Part shown: piece by piece, positions 1 to 8,016 of the stretch
How the letters are laid out: each line of letters starts with the position of its first letter
Position numbering within the stretch: the first letter of the stretch is position 1
The notes under the pieces: model-generated
Databases searched by the model: none
What the model saw: only the letters and a program-made list of their open reading frames with translations
Told to the model about the DNA's origin: nothing
From: CAZAKO01 sp964546145
Lineage (GTDB): Bacteria > Fidelibacterota > UBA2242
Assembly (NCBI GenBank): GCA_964546145.1
Contig: CAZJIU010000051.1
Coordinates: 1-16,407, forward strand
Direction of reading: 5' to 3'
Length of the DNA: 16,407 bases
Program-made: the position numbers and the translations under genes

Positions 1-87
1 CAGCAGGCCCAGATGAATTATCATCAATCCTTGTTTGAATACAATGTTGCCCTGGCAAATTTGAAAAAAGCAATAAACCAACTTTAG
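1..87 (+). CDS. 3' end of a TolC-like outer-membrane efflux protein (partial)
   Basis: Frame 1 is open from the window edge to a TAG at 85-87 and gives 28 residues ending ALANLKKAINQL. The pattern of a tyrosine followed by an N-A-x-A/L-A-N-L-x-K-A-x-x-x-L helix is typical of the last helix of TolC/OEP-family outer-membrane factors, which form the exit duct of tripartite efflux pumps. The stop lies 15 bp before the start of the adaptor gene, as expected for an outer membrane factor-adaptor-permease operon. The fragment is too short to identify on its own. The assignment rests on this short helix plus the neighbours, and the rest of the gene lies upstream of the window. Confidence 0.6.
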   Translation, partial: QQAQMNYHQSLFEYNVALANLKKAINQL

Positions 88-102
88 ATACAGGAGTTCG
101 GA

Positions 103-1245
103 ATGAAACTAATCATGAATTTTTCCATAACGATACTAATTGCTATGGTTCTATTACTACCCGGATGCGGGAAAACCCGGAATACAAATATTGTCCAGGA
201 GGAAAAAATTATCCCTGTGAATGTCACCGATGTTGTTAGCGGCTCAATTGAAAATAAAATCAGGTTTTTAGGTGATATTAAGGCGTACCAGGAAGTGAAT
301 GTCTATGCAACAGTTCCTGAACAGATCACCTCTTTGAAAGTCGATATCAATGATGTTGTCGAAAAGGGAGATTTACTCGCTACTGTTAAAGATGTAGCCA
401 TCAGACAGGGTGTTTTGCAAGCTGAGGCCGGTCTCTCTTCCACCAAATCTCAATATGAAAATGTCAACACTGAATGGGGGCGAATCCAAAAATTATATAA
501 GGAATCTGCGGTAAGTAAGTCCCAGTATGACGCTGTGAAAACTCAAAAGGAATCCGCCGAATCAGCGGTAAAACAACTTACAGCAGGATTAAAATCAGCT
601 AAAGAACAATTGAAAAATACCAATATTAAAGCTCCGATTTCCGGAATTATTTCAGCCCGGAATTTTAATCTGGGCGATCTGACTTCTCCCCAATTACCGG
701 CCTTCACAATTGTAAATATGCAGAAAGTTAAAATTTATATCGATATAGTCGAGAATCAGATTTCACAGATGAGGGAGGGGCAAAAGGCCATAATCCAGGT
801 TACCAGCTATCCCGGTGAAGTTTTTATCGGCAGGGTGGATAAAGTATACCCTACTCTGAATCCAATGACTCGTTCGGCTCGGGCAGAAATCGTCATAGAT
901 AACGCTGATTTCCGTCTAAAACCGGGCATGTATGCCACTGTTGATATCATCACGAAGCAAAAAAATAATGTTTTATTAATTCCATCATATTCCATTATAG
1001 AAAAAACCAATCTGGAGTATCTGGGAGGTGAGGTTTCCAATACCAAAATTAGTGTTGATAAATATGTCTATACGGTCAAAGACAGTATTGCAATAAGACA
1101 GCCGTTAGTTACCGGAATTGAAGATATGGGTATTGTTGAAGTTATCTCCGGACTTCACCTGAATGATGTAATTGTAACACTGGGGCAATATGATCTTACC
1201 GATTCAGCCAAAGTTCGAATCATTAGAAAAGGGATTGAATCATGA
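103..1245 (+). CDS. RND efflux periplasmic adaptor (membrane fusion protein), lipoprotein
   Basis: This 380-residue protein is an AcrA/HlyD-type adaptor that would bridge the inner-membrane RND pump and the outer-membrane channel. The N-terminus is a hydrophobic signal ending in an L-P-G-C lipobox, so Cys22 should be lipidated and anchored in the membrane. Residues about 66-95 form the first half of the lipoyl barrel (VDINDVVEKGDLLATV). Residues about 98-172 form the alpha-helical hairpin, and IKAPISGIIS (175-184) closes the lipoyl domain. RLKPGMYATV (271-280) marks the end of the beta-barrel. The hairpin tip carries R127-x3-L131-x6-S138, the motif known in AcrA-like adaptors for contact with TolC. 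CAGGAG at 91-96, six bases before the ATG, supports the start at 103 over the Met at codon 5. The stop overlaps the permease start (ATGA), indicating translational coupling. The substrate cannot be told from the sequence. Confidence 0.93.
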   Translation: MKLIMNFSITILIAMVLLLPGCGKTRNTNIVQEEKIIPVNVTDVVSGSIENKIRFLGDIKAYQEVNVYATVPEQITSLKVDINDVVEKGDLLATVKDVAIRQGVLQAEAGLSSTKSQYENVNTEWGRIQKLYKESAVSKSQYDAVKTQKESAESAVKQLTAGLKSAKEQLKNTNIKAPISGIISARNFNLGDLTSPQLPAFTIVNMQKVKIYIDIVENQISQMREGQKAIIQVTSYPGEVFIGRVDKVYPTLNPMTRSARAEIVIDNADFRLKPGMYATVDIITKQKNNVLLIPSYSIIEKTNLEYLGGEVSNTKISVDKYVYTVKDSIAIRQPLVTGIEDMGIVEVISGLHLNDVIVTLGQYDLTDSAKVRIIRKGIES

Positions 1246-4200
1246 AATTAACGAAATTATCCATAAATCGTGGTGTTACATTTGCAATGATATATTTCAT
1301 TGCTATCGGTTTCGGTATCTATGGATTAAGTTCTTTGAAACTCGATCTCTATCCCGATATTACATTTCCGGTTATCGGGATTATCACTCAATACCCCGGA
1401 GTCGGACCGGAAGATATTGAAAATACATTGACCCGTCCTCTTGAAGAAGCTGTTGTTTCCGTAGAAAATATCAAAAATATTACATCGACTTCTACCACAG
1501 GAACATCCGTCATCATTCTGGAATTTTCCTGGGGTACGAATATGGATCAATCGGAAATTGATGTTCGTAAAAATCTGGATTTTGTACGCGATTATCTTCC
1601 CGATGAAGCCTCCGATCCAATGACTTTTGCTTTTAATCCATCAATGATGCCGGTAATGTTCTTATCTATTACTTCGGACAAATTGGGTATGGCCGAATTG
1701 CGTGAACTTCTTGAAAAACAGGTCGAGCCCAATATCGAGCAGATTGCAGGTGTGGCCTCAGCCTCATCTTCCGGTGGTCTGAAGCGTCAGATTAAAGTCT
1801 TGGTAAATCCGCAACAGCTCGCGGCTTATGGTATTTCCATTCAGACAATTCAACAAACTCTGGGGATGGAAAATCTCCAGATACCCGGTGGCGTAATTGA
1901 CGACGAGCAAAAGGAATATGCTGTTAAGACCTTCGGAGAATATAGTAGCATCGACCAAATCTCGAATACGGTTATCGGAAATAAAAACGGTTCTCCGATT
2001 TATCTTAAGAACGTTGCTCGTGTTATTGACGGCTATAAAGATATAACGGAAATCGTCCGCAATAATGGCCAGGATGCACTTATGCTATATGTTATGAAAC
2101 AATCCGATGCGAATACGGTTCAGGTTGTCCGGGATGTCTATAAAGAACTACCGAAAATCATCCAGCGAATTGAACCCAGTTTAAAATTCAGTACCATATT
2201 TGATCAGGCTCAATTTATCGAAAAATCTTTAAACAACCTGACAACAACGGCATATCAGGCTTTTATTATGGCCTTCCTGGTATTATTCTTCTTTCTTAGA
2301 CATTTCCGGAGTTCCTTAATTGCGGCAATTTCAATTCCGGTTTCAATTATTGTTACGTTTTTTGTAATGAATCAGATCGGATTGACATTGAATATTATTT
2401 CAATGGCCGGGCTTGCACTGGCGATCGGCATGTTGATTGACAATTCCATCGTGGTACTTGAAAATATTTTTCGTCATAAAGATATGGGCAAAGATATTCG
2501 CACAGCCGCCGATGATGGAACCAGTGAAGTGGGCGTTGCAATCATTGCATCAACTCTGACCACTGTTGCGATCTTCATACCAATTCTTTTTGTACCGGGA
2601 ATTGCCGGAGTTATGTTTAAAGATATGGTTATTACAATTGTCTTTTCTTTATCCATGTCACTTTTAATTGCTTTGACTCTAATTCCGTTATTATCATCCC
2701 GATTTTTGGCAAAAGAGAAAAAAGGATTACAAATCAAGTTTTTCCATACAATTAGTGATAAAATCGGTTACGGGATTGATAGTATGGAAAATTTCTATGT
2801 TCGGATATTGGATTATTTGCTTGGGCATAAGAAGCTATTTCTCGGATTTATCATTATCCTATTTATATCTACAATATTTGTTTATCGGGATGTCGGCGGT
2901 GAATTTATTAGTAACACAGACCAATCATCAATCCAGATTGTCGTTGAACGGGAAGCTGGCGCTTCATTGACAACAACCAATCAGACATTTGCAAATATCG
3001 AGAAAATAATCCAGGAAGAGGTTCCTGAAGCAAAGAATGTCCAGGTTGGGTTTGGCACATCCGAAGGCTTTGCGGCCATGTTTGGAGGTGGATCAAACCA
3101 GGGAGATATCAGAGTAAGTCTTCCCGATGTCAAAGATCGCAAACGAAGTACTTTTGAAATCGAGGATATTTTACGTGAACGTTTTAAAAACATTCCCGGA
3201 GCCAAGATTACATTTAGTGGCGGTAGCATGATGTCTGGTAGTAGTGCTGGTGATATTCAGATAAAAATCTTCGGATATGACCGCAAAACGGCGACGACAT
3301 TGGGTGATAAAGTTGAAACCGCCATCACAAAAATTAAAGGCGTTGTAGATATACAGAAAAGTTATAGTTATCCCAAACCCGAAATGCAGATCATCTTGGA
3401 CCGGGATCGAATTTCAGCTCTCGGATTGACAGTATATCAGGTATCGTCGGTTATTGAAACCAATGTAAAAGGTAAGGTGGCCACCCGTTATCGGGAAGGT
3501 GGAAACGAATACGATGTCATCGTTCGCCTCGATGAAAGGTACCGGCAGGATAAAAAAGATCTGGAAAATATTTACATCACTTCGATGCTAGGGCAACAAA
3601 TACCTTTAAAGAACGTAGCTAAAATTCTTGTTGGTGAGGCAGCTGAGAAAATAAACCGTGAAAACCAAGAACGAATTGTGACTGTATCATGTACCGTATC
3701 AGGCAGAGATCTCCAAAGTGTCTCTCGGGATATACAAGCAACGTTGAATAATATGAATTTTCCTGAAGATTTTCGCTGGGAAATTGGTGGGACAGCTGAA
3801 GATTTAAAGGAGTCATTTATGTGGCTTGGAGTGGCAATTCTGGTAGCGATTGTTCTGGTCTATATGGTCATGGCTTCCCAATTTGAATCGTTATTGGATC
3901 CATTCATCATTATTTTCACGGTACCATTAGCCTTAATGGGCGCTATCTGGATGTTATATTTGACCGGGACTACAATGAGTGTGACCGCATTGATCGGAAT
4001 GGTTTTACTTGTAGGAGTTGTTGTAAATAATGGTATCGTACTGGTTGATTATATCAATCAATTACGTGAGAAACATGGTCAAGACCTTTGGGTGTCCATT
4101 TTAATTGGTGGAAAAAGAAGGATGCGTCCCATTCTGATGACTGCCGGAACGACTATTCTTGCGATGATTCCATTGGCATTAAAATTAGGTTCTGGCTCTG

Positions 4201-4391
4201 AGATGTGGGTACCTATGGCACGTGCGGTTATCGGTGGTCTGATGTTAGCAACGATATTAACATTGATTTTAATCCCGATCATATATCTGTTCTTTGAGCA
4301 AATTGCACTGAAACGGGCGATGAAGAAGTTTAAATGTGAGATGAAACCCATTGGCCGCCCGGATAATTTCGATATATCGGTCATTAAGTAA
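1242..4391 (+). CDS. RND-family efflux permease (AcrB/HAE1-like)
   Basis: This 1049-residue protein is a full-length inner-membrane proton-driven RND pump. It has the two-fold repeat of the family. TM1 is near residues 12-32, followed by a large periplasmic loop. A TM2-6 block spans about 338-486, with the TM4 motif GLALAIGMLIDNSIVVLEN at 390-408. TM7 is near 531-548, a second periplasmic loop follows, and a TM8-12 block covers about 860-1018 with GVVVNNGIVLVDYI in TM10. D400 matches AcrB Asp407. The next position is Asn401 where AcrB has a second Asp, and Asn929 sits where AcrB has Lys940. Such single-Asp versions are common in HAE1-like pumps outside the Proteobacteria, so this looks like a subfamily trait and not damage. 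The periplasmic part contains a Gly/Ser/Met-rich segment near residues 658-670. The start overlaps the adaptor stop by 4 nt, so the pump and adaptor are co-expressed. The drug, lipid or metabolite exported is unknown. Confidence 0.95.
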   Translation: MKLTKLSINRGVTFAMIYFIAIGFGIYGLSSLKLDLYPDITFPVIGIITQYPGVGPEDIENTLTRPLEEAVVSVENIKNITSTSTTGTSVIILEFSWGTNMDQSEIDVRKNLDFVRDYLPDEASDPMTFAFNPSMMPVMFLSITSDKLGMAELRELLEKQVEPNIEQIAGVASASSSGGLKRQIKVLVNPQQLAAYGISIQTIQQTLGMENLQIPGGVIDDEQKEYAVKTFGEYSSIDQISNTVIGNKNGSPIYLKNVARVIDGYKDITEIVRNNGQDALMLYVMKQSDANTVQVVRDVYKELPKIIQRIEPSLKFSTIFDQAQFIEKSLNNLTTTAYQAFIMAFLVLFFFLRHFRSSLIAAISIPVSIIVTFFVMNQIGLTLNIISMAGLALAIGMLIDNSIVVLENIFRHKDMGKDIRTAADDGTSEVGVAIIASTLTTVAIFIPILFVPGIAGVMFKDMVITIVFSLSMSLLIALTLIPLLSSRFLAKEKKGLQIKFFHTISDKIGYGIDSMENFYVRILDYLLGHKKLFLGFIIILFISTIFVYRDVGGEFISNTDQSSIQIVVEREAGASLTTTNQTFANIEKIIQEEVPEAKNVQVGFGTSEGFAAMFGGGSNQGDIRVSLPDVKDRKRSTFEIEDILRERFKNIPGAKITFSGGSMMSGSSAGDIQIKIFGYDRKTATTLGDKVETAITKIKGVVDIQKSYSYPKPEMQIILDRDRISALGLTVYQVSSVIETNVKGKVATRYREGGNEYDVIVRLDERYRQDKKDLENIYITSMLGQQIPLKNVAKILVGEAAEKINRENQERIVTVSCTVSGRDLQSVSRDIQATLNNMNFPEDFRWEIGGTAEDLKESFMWLGVAILVAIVLVYMVMASQFESLLDPFIIIFTVPLALMGAIWMLYLTGTTMSVTALIGMVLLVGVVVNNGIVLVDYINQLREKHGQDLWVSILIGGKRRMRPILMTAGTTILAMIPLALKLGSGSEMWVPMARAVIGGLMLATILTLILIPIIYLFFEQIALKRAMKKFKCEMKPIGRPDNFDISVIK

Positions 4392-4440
4392 GATTTAATC
4401 TGAGCAGCATTTCATTTATATTTTTCAATAAGTAAAAGTC

Positions 4441-4462
4441 TGAGTATCTAAGTACTCATTTT
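4441..4462 (+). terminator. Weak hairpin with T run after the efflux operon
   Basis: TGAGTA (4441-4446) and TACTCA (4453-4458) are perfect inverted repeats around a 6-base loop, followed directly by TTTT (4459-4462). The hairpin lies 50 bp past the permease stop and 98 bp before dacB. The 6-bp stem has only 2 G-C pairs and the T run is short, so it would be a poor intrinsic terminator. It may only reduce read-through, or the repeat may be chance in AT-rich DNA. I see no other clear signal in the 169-bp spacer at 4392-4560. Confidence 0.25.
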
Positions 4463-4560
4463 GTAACTACAAATTGCTACTATTTATCTCCAATATGCTT
4501 TATATTGAAGCAGAAATTGAGATGAAGTAAGTAAAGACATAATTTTTTACACCACTCTAA

Positions 4561-6075
4561 ATGTTAAAGTACGTAGAATTATTAATTTTAACTTCACTGT
4601 TATTCTTAAGTCACTGTAGTCTGATTCAAATAGATCGGGATGAGGCTCAATTACTCCCCCAACCGGCTCAATTAAATGTTGCTAATAAATTCCAGCAGCA
4701 AATTGAGGAAATTATTAATAATCCTGTCCTTGATCCGGCTTTTATAAGTATTCAGATAGAAGAATATCCGACAGGGGAGGTGATCTACTCATTAAATCCA
4801 AAAAAATTGATGGTTCCTGCCAGCAATATGAAAATTTTTACTACGATTTCCTCGCTTATTTTATTAGGACCAGATTATCGTTTTAAAACATATTTGTACT
4901 ATAATGGGAACATTGAAAATGGAATATTAACCGGAAATCTTTACCTGAAAGGGTCCGGTGATCCAACTTTATCAACTCAAATTGACAGCGAAAATTATTT
5001 CAATCTATTTCAAGTCTGGGCGGATTCTCTCAAATCACTTGGTATTCGGCAGATTAATGGTAAGATAATAGGTGATGATAATGCTTTCGATGATCTTGGA
5101 ATCGGTCACGATTGGTCCTGGGATGATCTATCCTACTATTATACCGCTCCAACCAGTGCTTTATCTTACAGCGATAATTGTATGTATTTATATATTGTAC
5201 CGGGCGATTCGATCGGAATAAGTGCCGGGATTATTACAAAACCGTTAGAAAATTATTTAAAAATTAAAAATAATATTTGCACAGTTAGCAAAGATTCAGT
5301 GACAAAAATTGAATTTTACCGCTACCCAGGAGAAGAGGGAGTAACGGTAAACGGAATAGTTGCAATAAACGCCGACACTATCAAAGAGCGAATTCCGGTT
5401 GACAATCCCACCAATTTTACCTTGAATGCATTCAAGTCCATATTAGAGAAAAATGGAATAAGCGTTAATAGCCTGAGCGATATAGATGATATGCCCATGC
5501 AGTGCCCTGACTATGCTAAAATGCACCTTATCCATGTTCATGAATCAATTCCATTATCCCAGATACTAAAAACAATTAATAAATACAGCCAGAATTTTTA
5601 TGCCGAACAATTACTAAAAACGCTTGGGCACGAATTGAAGCAGGATGGATCAGCGCAAAGCGGTATTGCCGTAGAAAAAGAATGGCTTAATACTATTGGA
5701 ATAAGTCCTGAAGATATTGCTATCATTGACGGGTCCGGTTTATCACATAACAATCTTGTGACTGCTGAACAAATTATTAAACTACTTTGGTTTATCCACA
5801 ATCATCAGGATTGGGAGCCATTTCGGGAATCTTTATCAATTGGTGGTCAAGATGGTACTTTACAGCACCGATTGAAGGATTCAAATGTAGCAGGACATAT
5901 CTACGCCAAAACTGGATCTATGAATAATGTCAGAGCATTATCTGGTTTTATTTTTGCGTTAAATGGTCGAGAGTATTTATTTTCGATTCTTATTAATCAT
6001 TATTCCGCATCGACAAGCAAAATAGATAATTTACTGGATCAAATAGCAACCACGATCTATAACTTTAGTGATTGA
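4561..6075 (+). CDS. dacB: D-alanyl-D-alanine carboxypeptidase/endopeptidase (PBP4, peptidase S13)
   Basis: A serine DD-peptidase of the low-molecular-mass PBP4 family, which trims pentapeptides or cleaves peptidoglycan cross-links in the periplasm. All three catalytic motifs are present in order: S88-N-M-K91 (nucleophile and base), S343-Q-N345 and K450-T-G452. Between the first two lies the large insertion typical of S13, with GSGDPTLST (131-139) and NGKIIGDDNAFDD (166-178). IDGSGLSHNN (389-398) follows the second motif. At 504 residues it is slightly longer than E. coli PBP4. The N-terminus is a signal sequence with a cysteine at 19 after L-S-H, a poor lipobox, so lipidation is uncertain. 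The ATG is fixed as the earliest possible start because an in-frame TAA directly precedes it; no Shine-Dalgarno sequence is evident. uvrC follows within a few bases, which suggests a shared transcript. Confidence 0.95.
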   Translation: MLKYVELLILTSLLFLSHCSLIQIDRDEAQLLPQPAQLNVANKFQQQIEEIINNPVLDPAFISIQIEEYPTGEVIYSLNPKKLMVPASNMKIFTTISSLILLGPDYRFKTYLYYNGNIENGILTGNLYLKGSGDPTLSTQIDSENYFNLFQVWADSLKSLGIRQINGKIIGDDNAFDDLGIGHDWSWDDLSYYYTAPTSALSYSDNCMYLYIVPGDSIGISAGIITKPLENYLKIKNNICTVSKDSVTKIEFYRYPGEEGVTVNGIVAINADTIKERIPVDNPTNFTLNAFKSILEKNGISVNSLSDIDDMPMQCPDYAKMHLIHVHESIPLSQILKTINKYSQNFYAEQLLKTLGHELKQDGSAQSGIAVEKEWLNTIGISPEDIAIIDGSGLSHNNLVTAEQIIKLLWFIHNHQDWEPFRESLSIGGQDGTLQHRLKDSNVAGHIYAKTGSMNNVRALSGFIFALNGREYLFSILINHYSASTSKIDNLLDQIATTIYNFSD

Positions 6076-6079
6076 GCCT

Positions 6080-7918
6080 ATGAGCAAGTTTCCTGAATCG
6101 CTAATTCTTAAAATCAATCAAGCGCCGGTTGATCCCGGGTGTTATCTATTCAAGAATGAGCAATCCAAAATCATTTATATCGGAAAAGCTAAAAACCTGA
6201 AAAATCGGGTCAAAACTTACTTCACTAAAAACCAATCCAAAGATCCCAAGACTCTTAGCCTGGTAAAAAAAATCGATGATATTGAATTTATTGCCACCCA
6301 TTCGGAGGTGGAGGCCCTGATACTCGAAAATACACTTATCAAACAACATCATCCACGATATAATATTCTGCTCAAAGATGACAAAACATTTCCCTATGTT
6401 CGGATTACCGCTGAACAGTATCCAAGAGTTCTAATTACCCGCAAATTAATCAATGACGGGTCAAAATATTTCGGACCATATACCGATTCCAAAGCGATTA
6501 AGAATATTTTGCGAATAATTAAAAAATCTTTTACTGTCAGAATCTGTCAATTCCGTCTTGATCCAGCTACAATCCAGAATAAAAAAATCAAACTTTGTCT
6601 TCAATATCATATTCATAATTGTGAAGGACCATGTCAGGATTTAATTACTGAAAATGATTATAATCTGATGATTGATAATGTGGAGGCATTTCTAAAAGGT
6701 AATATTTCCAGGGTTATTAGCTATTTACAGGATAAAATGGAAAAAGCCGCACAAGATTTAAGGTATGAATTAGCCGTGCGAATCCGGGATAATATCAATT
6801 TGCTTCAGCATTATTCTCGGCGACAGTCGGTGGAGTTCAGAGATTTTAAAGACCGGGATTTTATCAATCTCATTACCGAAGGCGATGTTGGTTTTGCAAT
6901 TGTTGTTCGTGTTCGGCAGGGGAAAATGATCGGCAAGGATACGATTATTATTGAGGGTGTTTCAAATTATGAACCGGCAGAAGTCCTGCGCAATTTCATC
7001 CAGCAGTATTACAATAACTCACAGTTGATTCCGGAGGAGATTAATGTTTCCGAATACCCAACCCAGCGGGAAATTCTTGAAAAGTGGTTATCAACTTTAC
7101 ATCAGGGCTCGGTGAAAATTACTCGCCCGACTCGTGAAGAAAAATTAAGTCTTATGAAACTGGCTGAAAAAAATGCCCAAATCCATCTTAAAGAATATTT
7201 GCTAAGACTAAGTACCTTTTCAGCTGAATATATCCCTAAAACACTAAAAGAACTCCAAAAAGATCTCATGTTGCCAAAAATACCGAAACGAATAGAAGCC
7301 TTTGATATTTCAAATCTTCAGGGAAAATATGCAGTGGGCTCATTAGTGACCTTTTATAATGCACGACCATTAAAGCGTGAATATCGCCGTTTTAAAATAA
7401 AAACCGTGAAAGGTATTGATGATTTCGCAATGATGGCTGAGGTTGTCAGTCGCCGGTATTCACGATTACAGGAAGAAGCTAAAGAATTACCCGATCTTAT
7501 TCTAATAGACGGCGGGAAAGGTCAACTCTCCGCGGCGAAGCAGGTTTTGACAGATTTAAATCTTAATCCAATACCGATTCTAGGTCTAGCTAAAAAGCTT
7601 GAGGAAATTGTTGTTCCTGATCGGTCGGAACCGCTTATCCTGCCGAGGAATAGTATTTCGCTGTCGCTCCTGATTAAAATCCGCGATGAAGCCCATCGTT
7701 TTGCTATTACCTATCACCGCAATCTACGTCATAAAAAAGAAATCAGTTCAGTTCTGGATGAGATCAAAGGATTAGGTAAAAAGAAGAAACAGGCACTCTG
7801 GAAATATTTTAGTACTATATCAGAGATGCGCTCAGCTTCAGTCGAGGATTTAAGTGATGTCGAAGGAATTGGTCCTAAACTGGCAAATATCATTTGGAAT
7901 CAGCTACATTACAGTTAA
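6080..7918 (+). CDS. uvrC: Excinuclease ABC subunit C
   Basis: UvrC makes both incisions flanking DNA damage in UvrABC nucleotide excision repair. Residue numbers count from the ATG at 6080 (612 residues). The GIY-YIG nuclease domain is at about 15-95 (PGCYLF, IIYIGKAKNLKNRV). Four cysteines at 156, 173, 181 and 185 match the set reported to hold an iron-sulfur cluster in UvrC. A UVR motif near 200-235 would contact UvrB. The RNase H-like 5' nuclease domain shows AFDISNLQGK (Asp409), the DDFAMM acidic pair near 447, LIDGGKGQL (Asp477) and RDEAHRFA (His539). Two C-terminal helix-hairpin-helix units (GLGKKKKQAL and VEGIGPKLAN) bind DNA. A GTG at 6068 is in frame and would add four residues with an 8-nt overlap of dacB. 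I prefer the ATG, which leaves a 4-nt gap and gives an N-terminus like E. coli UvrC. All domains look intact. Confidence 0.97.
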   Translation: MSKFPESLILKINQAPVDPGCYLFKNEQSKIIYIGKAKNLKNRVKTYFTKNQSKDPKTLSLVKKIDDIEFIATHSEVEALILENTLIKQHHPRYNILLKDDKTFPYVRITAEQYPRVLITRKLINDGSKYFGPYTDSKAIKNILRIIKKSFTVRICQFRLDPATIQNKKIKLCLQYHIHNCEGPCQDLITENDYNLMIDNVEAFLKGNISRVISYLQDKMEKAAQDLRYELAVRIRDNINLLQHYSRRQSVEFRDFKDRDFINLITEGDVGFAIVVRVRQGKMIGKDTIIIEGVSNYEPAEVLRNFIQQYYNNSQLIPEEINVSEYPTQREILEKWLSTLHQGSVKITRPTREEKLSLMKLAEKNAQIHLKEYLLRLSTFSAEYIPKTLKELQKDLMLPKIPKRIEAFDISNLQGKYAVGSLVTFYNARPLKREYRRFKIKTVKGIDDFAMMAEVVSRRYSRLQEEAKELPDLILIDGGKGQLSAAKQVLTDLNLNPIPILGLAKKLEEIVVPDRSEPLILPRNSISLSLLIKIRDEAHRFAITYHRNLRHKKEISSVLDEIKGLGKKKKQALWKYFSTISEMRSASVEDLSDVEGIGPKLANIIWNQLHYS

Positions 7919-8016
7919 CCAGTATTATTCAATTTATTGCTGGAATTTTAGGTAAATATTTGGAAATTAGTGCCGTTTTATTAAATGTAATATCTGAAAG
8001 ATAAATTGGTGTATTA

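Noticed and set aside
4079..4384. 101-codon open frame on the minus strand inside the RND permease
   Set aside because: It is wholly antisense to a clear gene, has no recognisable motif, and its composition is what the reverse of a membrane-helix region would give.
7919..7943. CCAGTA...TGCTGG hairpin after uvrC as a terminator
   Set aside because: The stem is 6 bp including a G-T pair, the loop is 13 bases, and it is followed by AATTTTA and not a real T run, so it is too weak to call.
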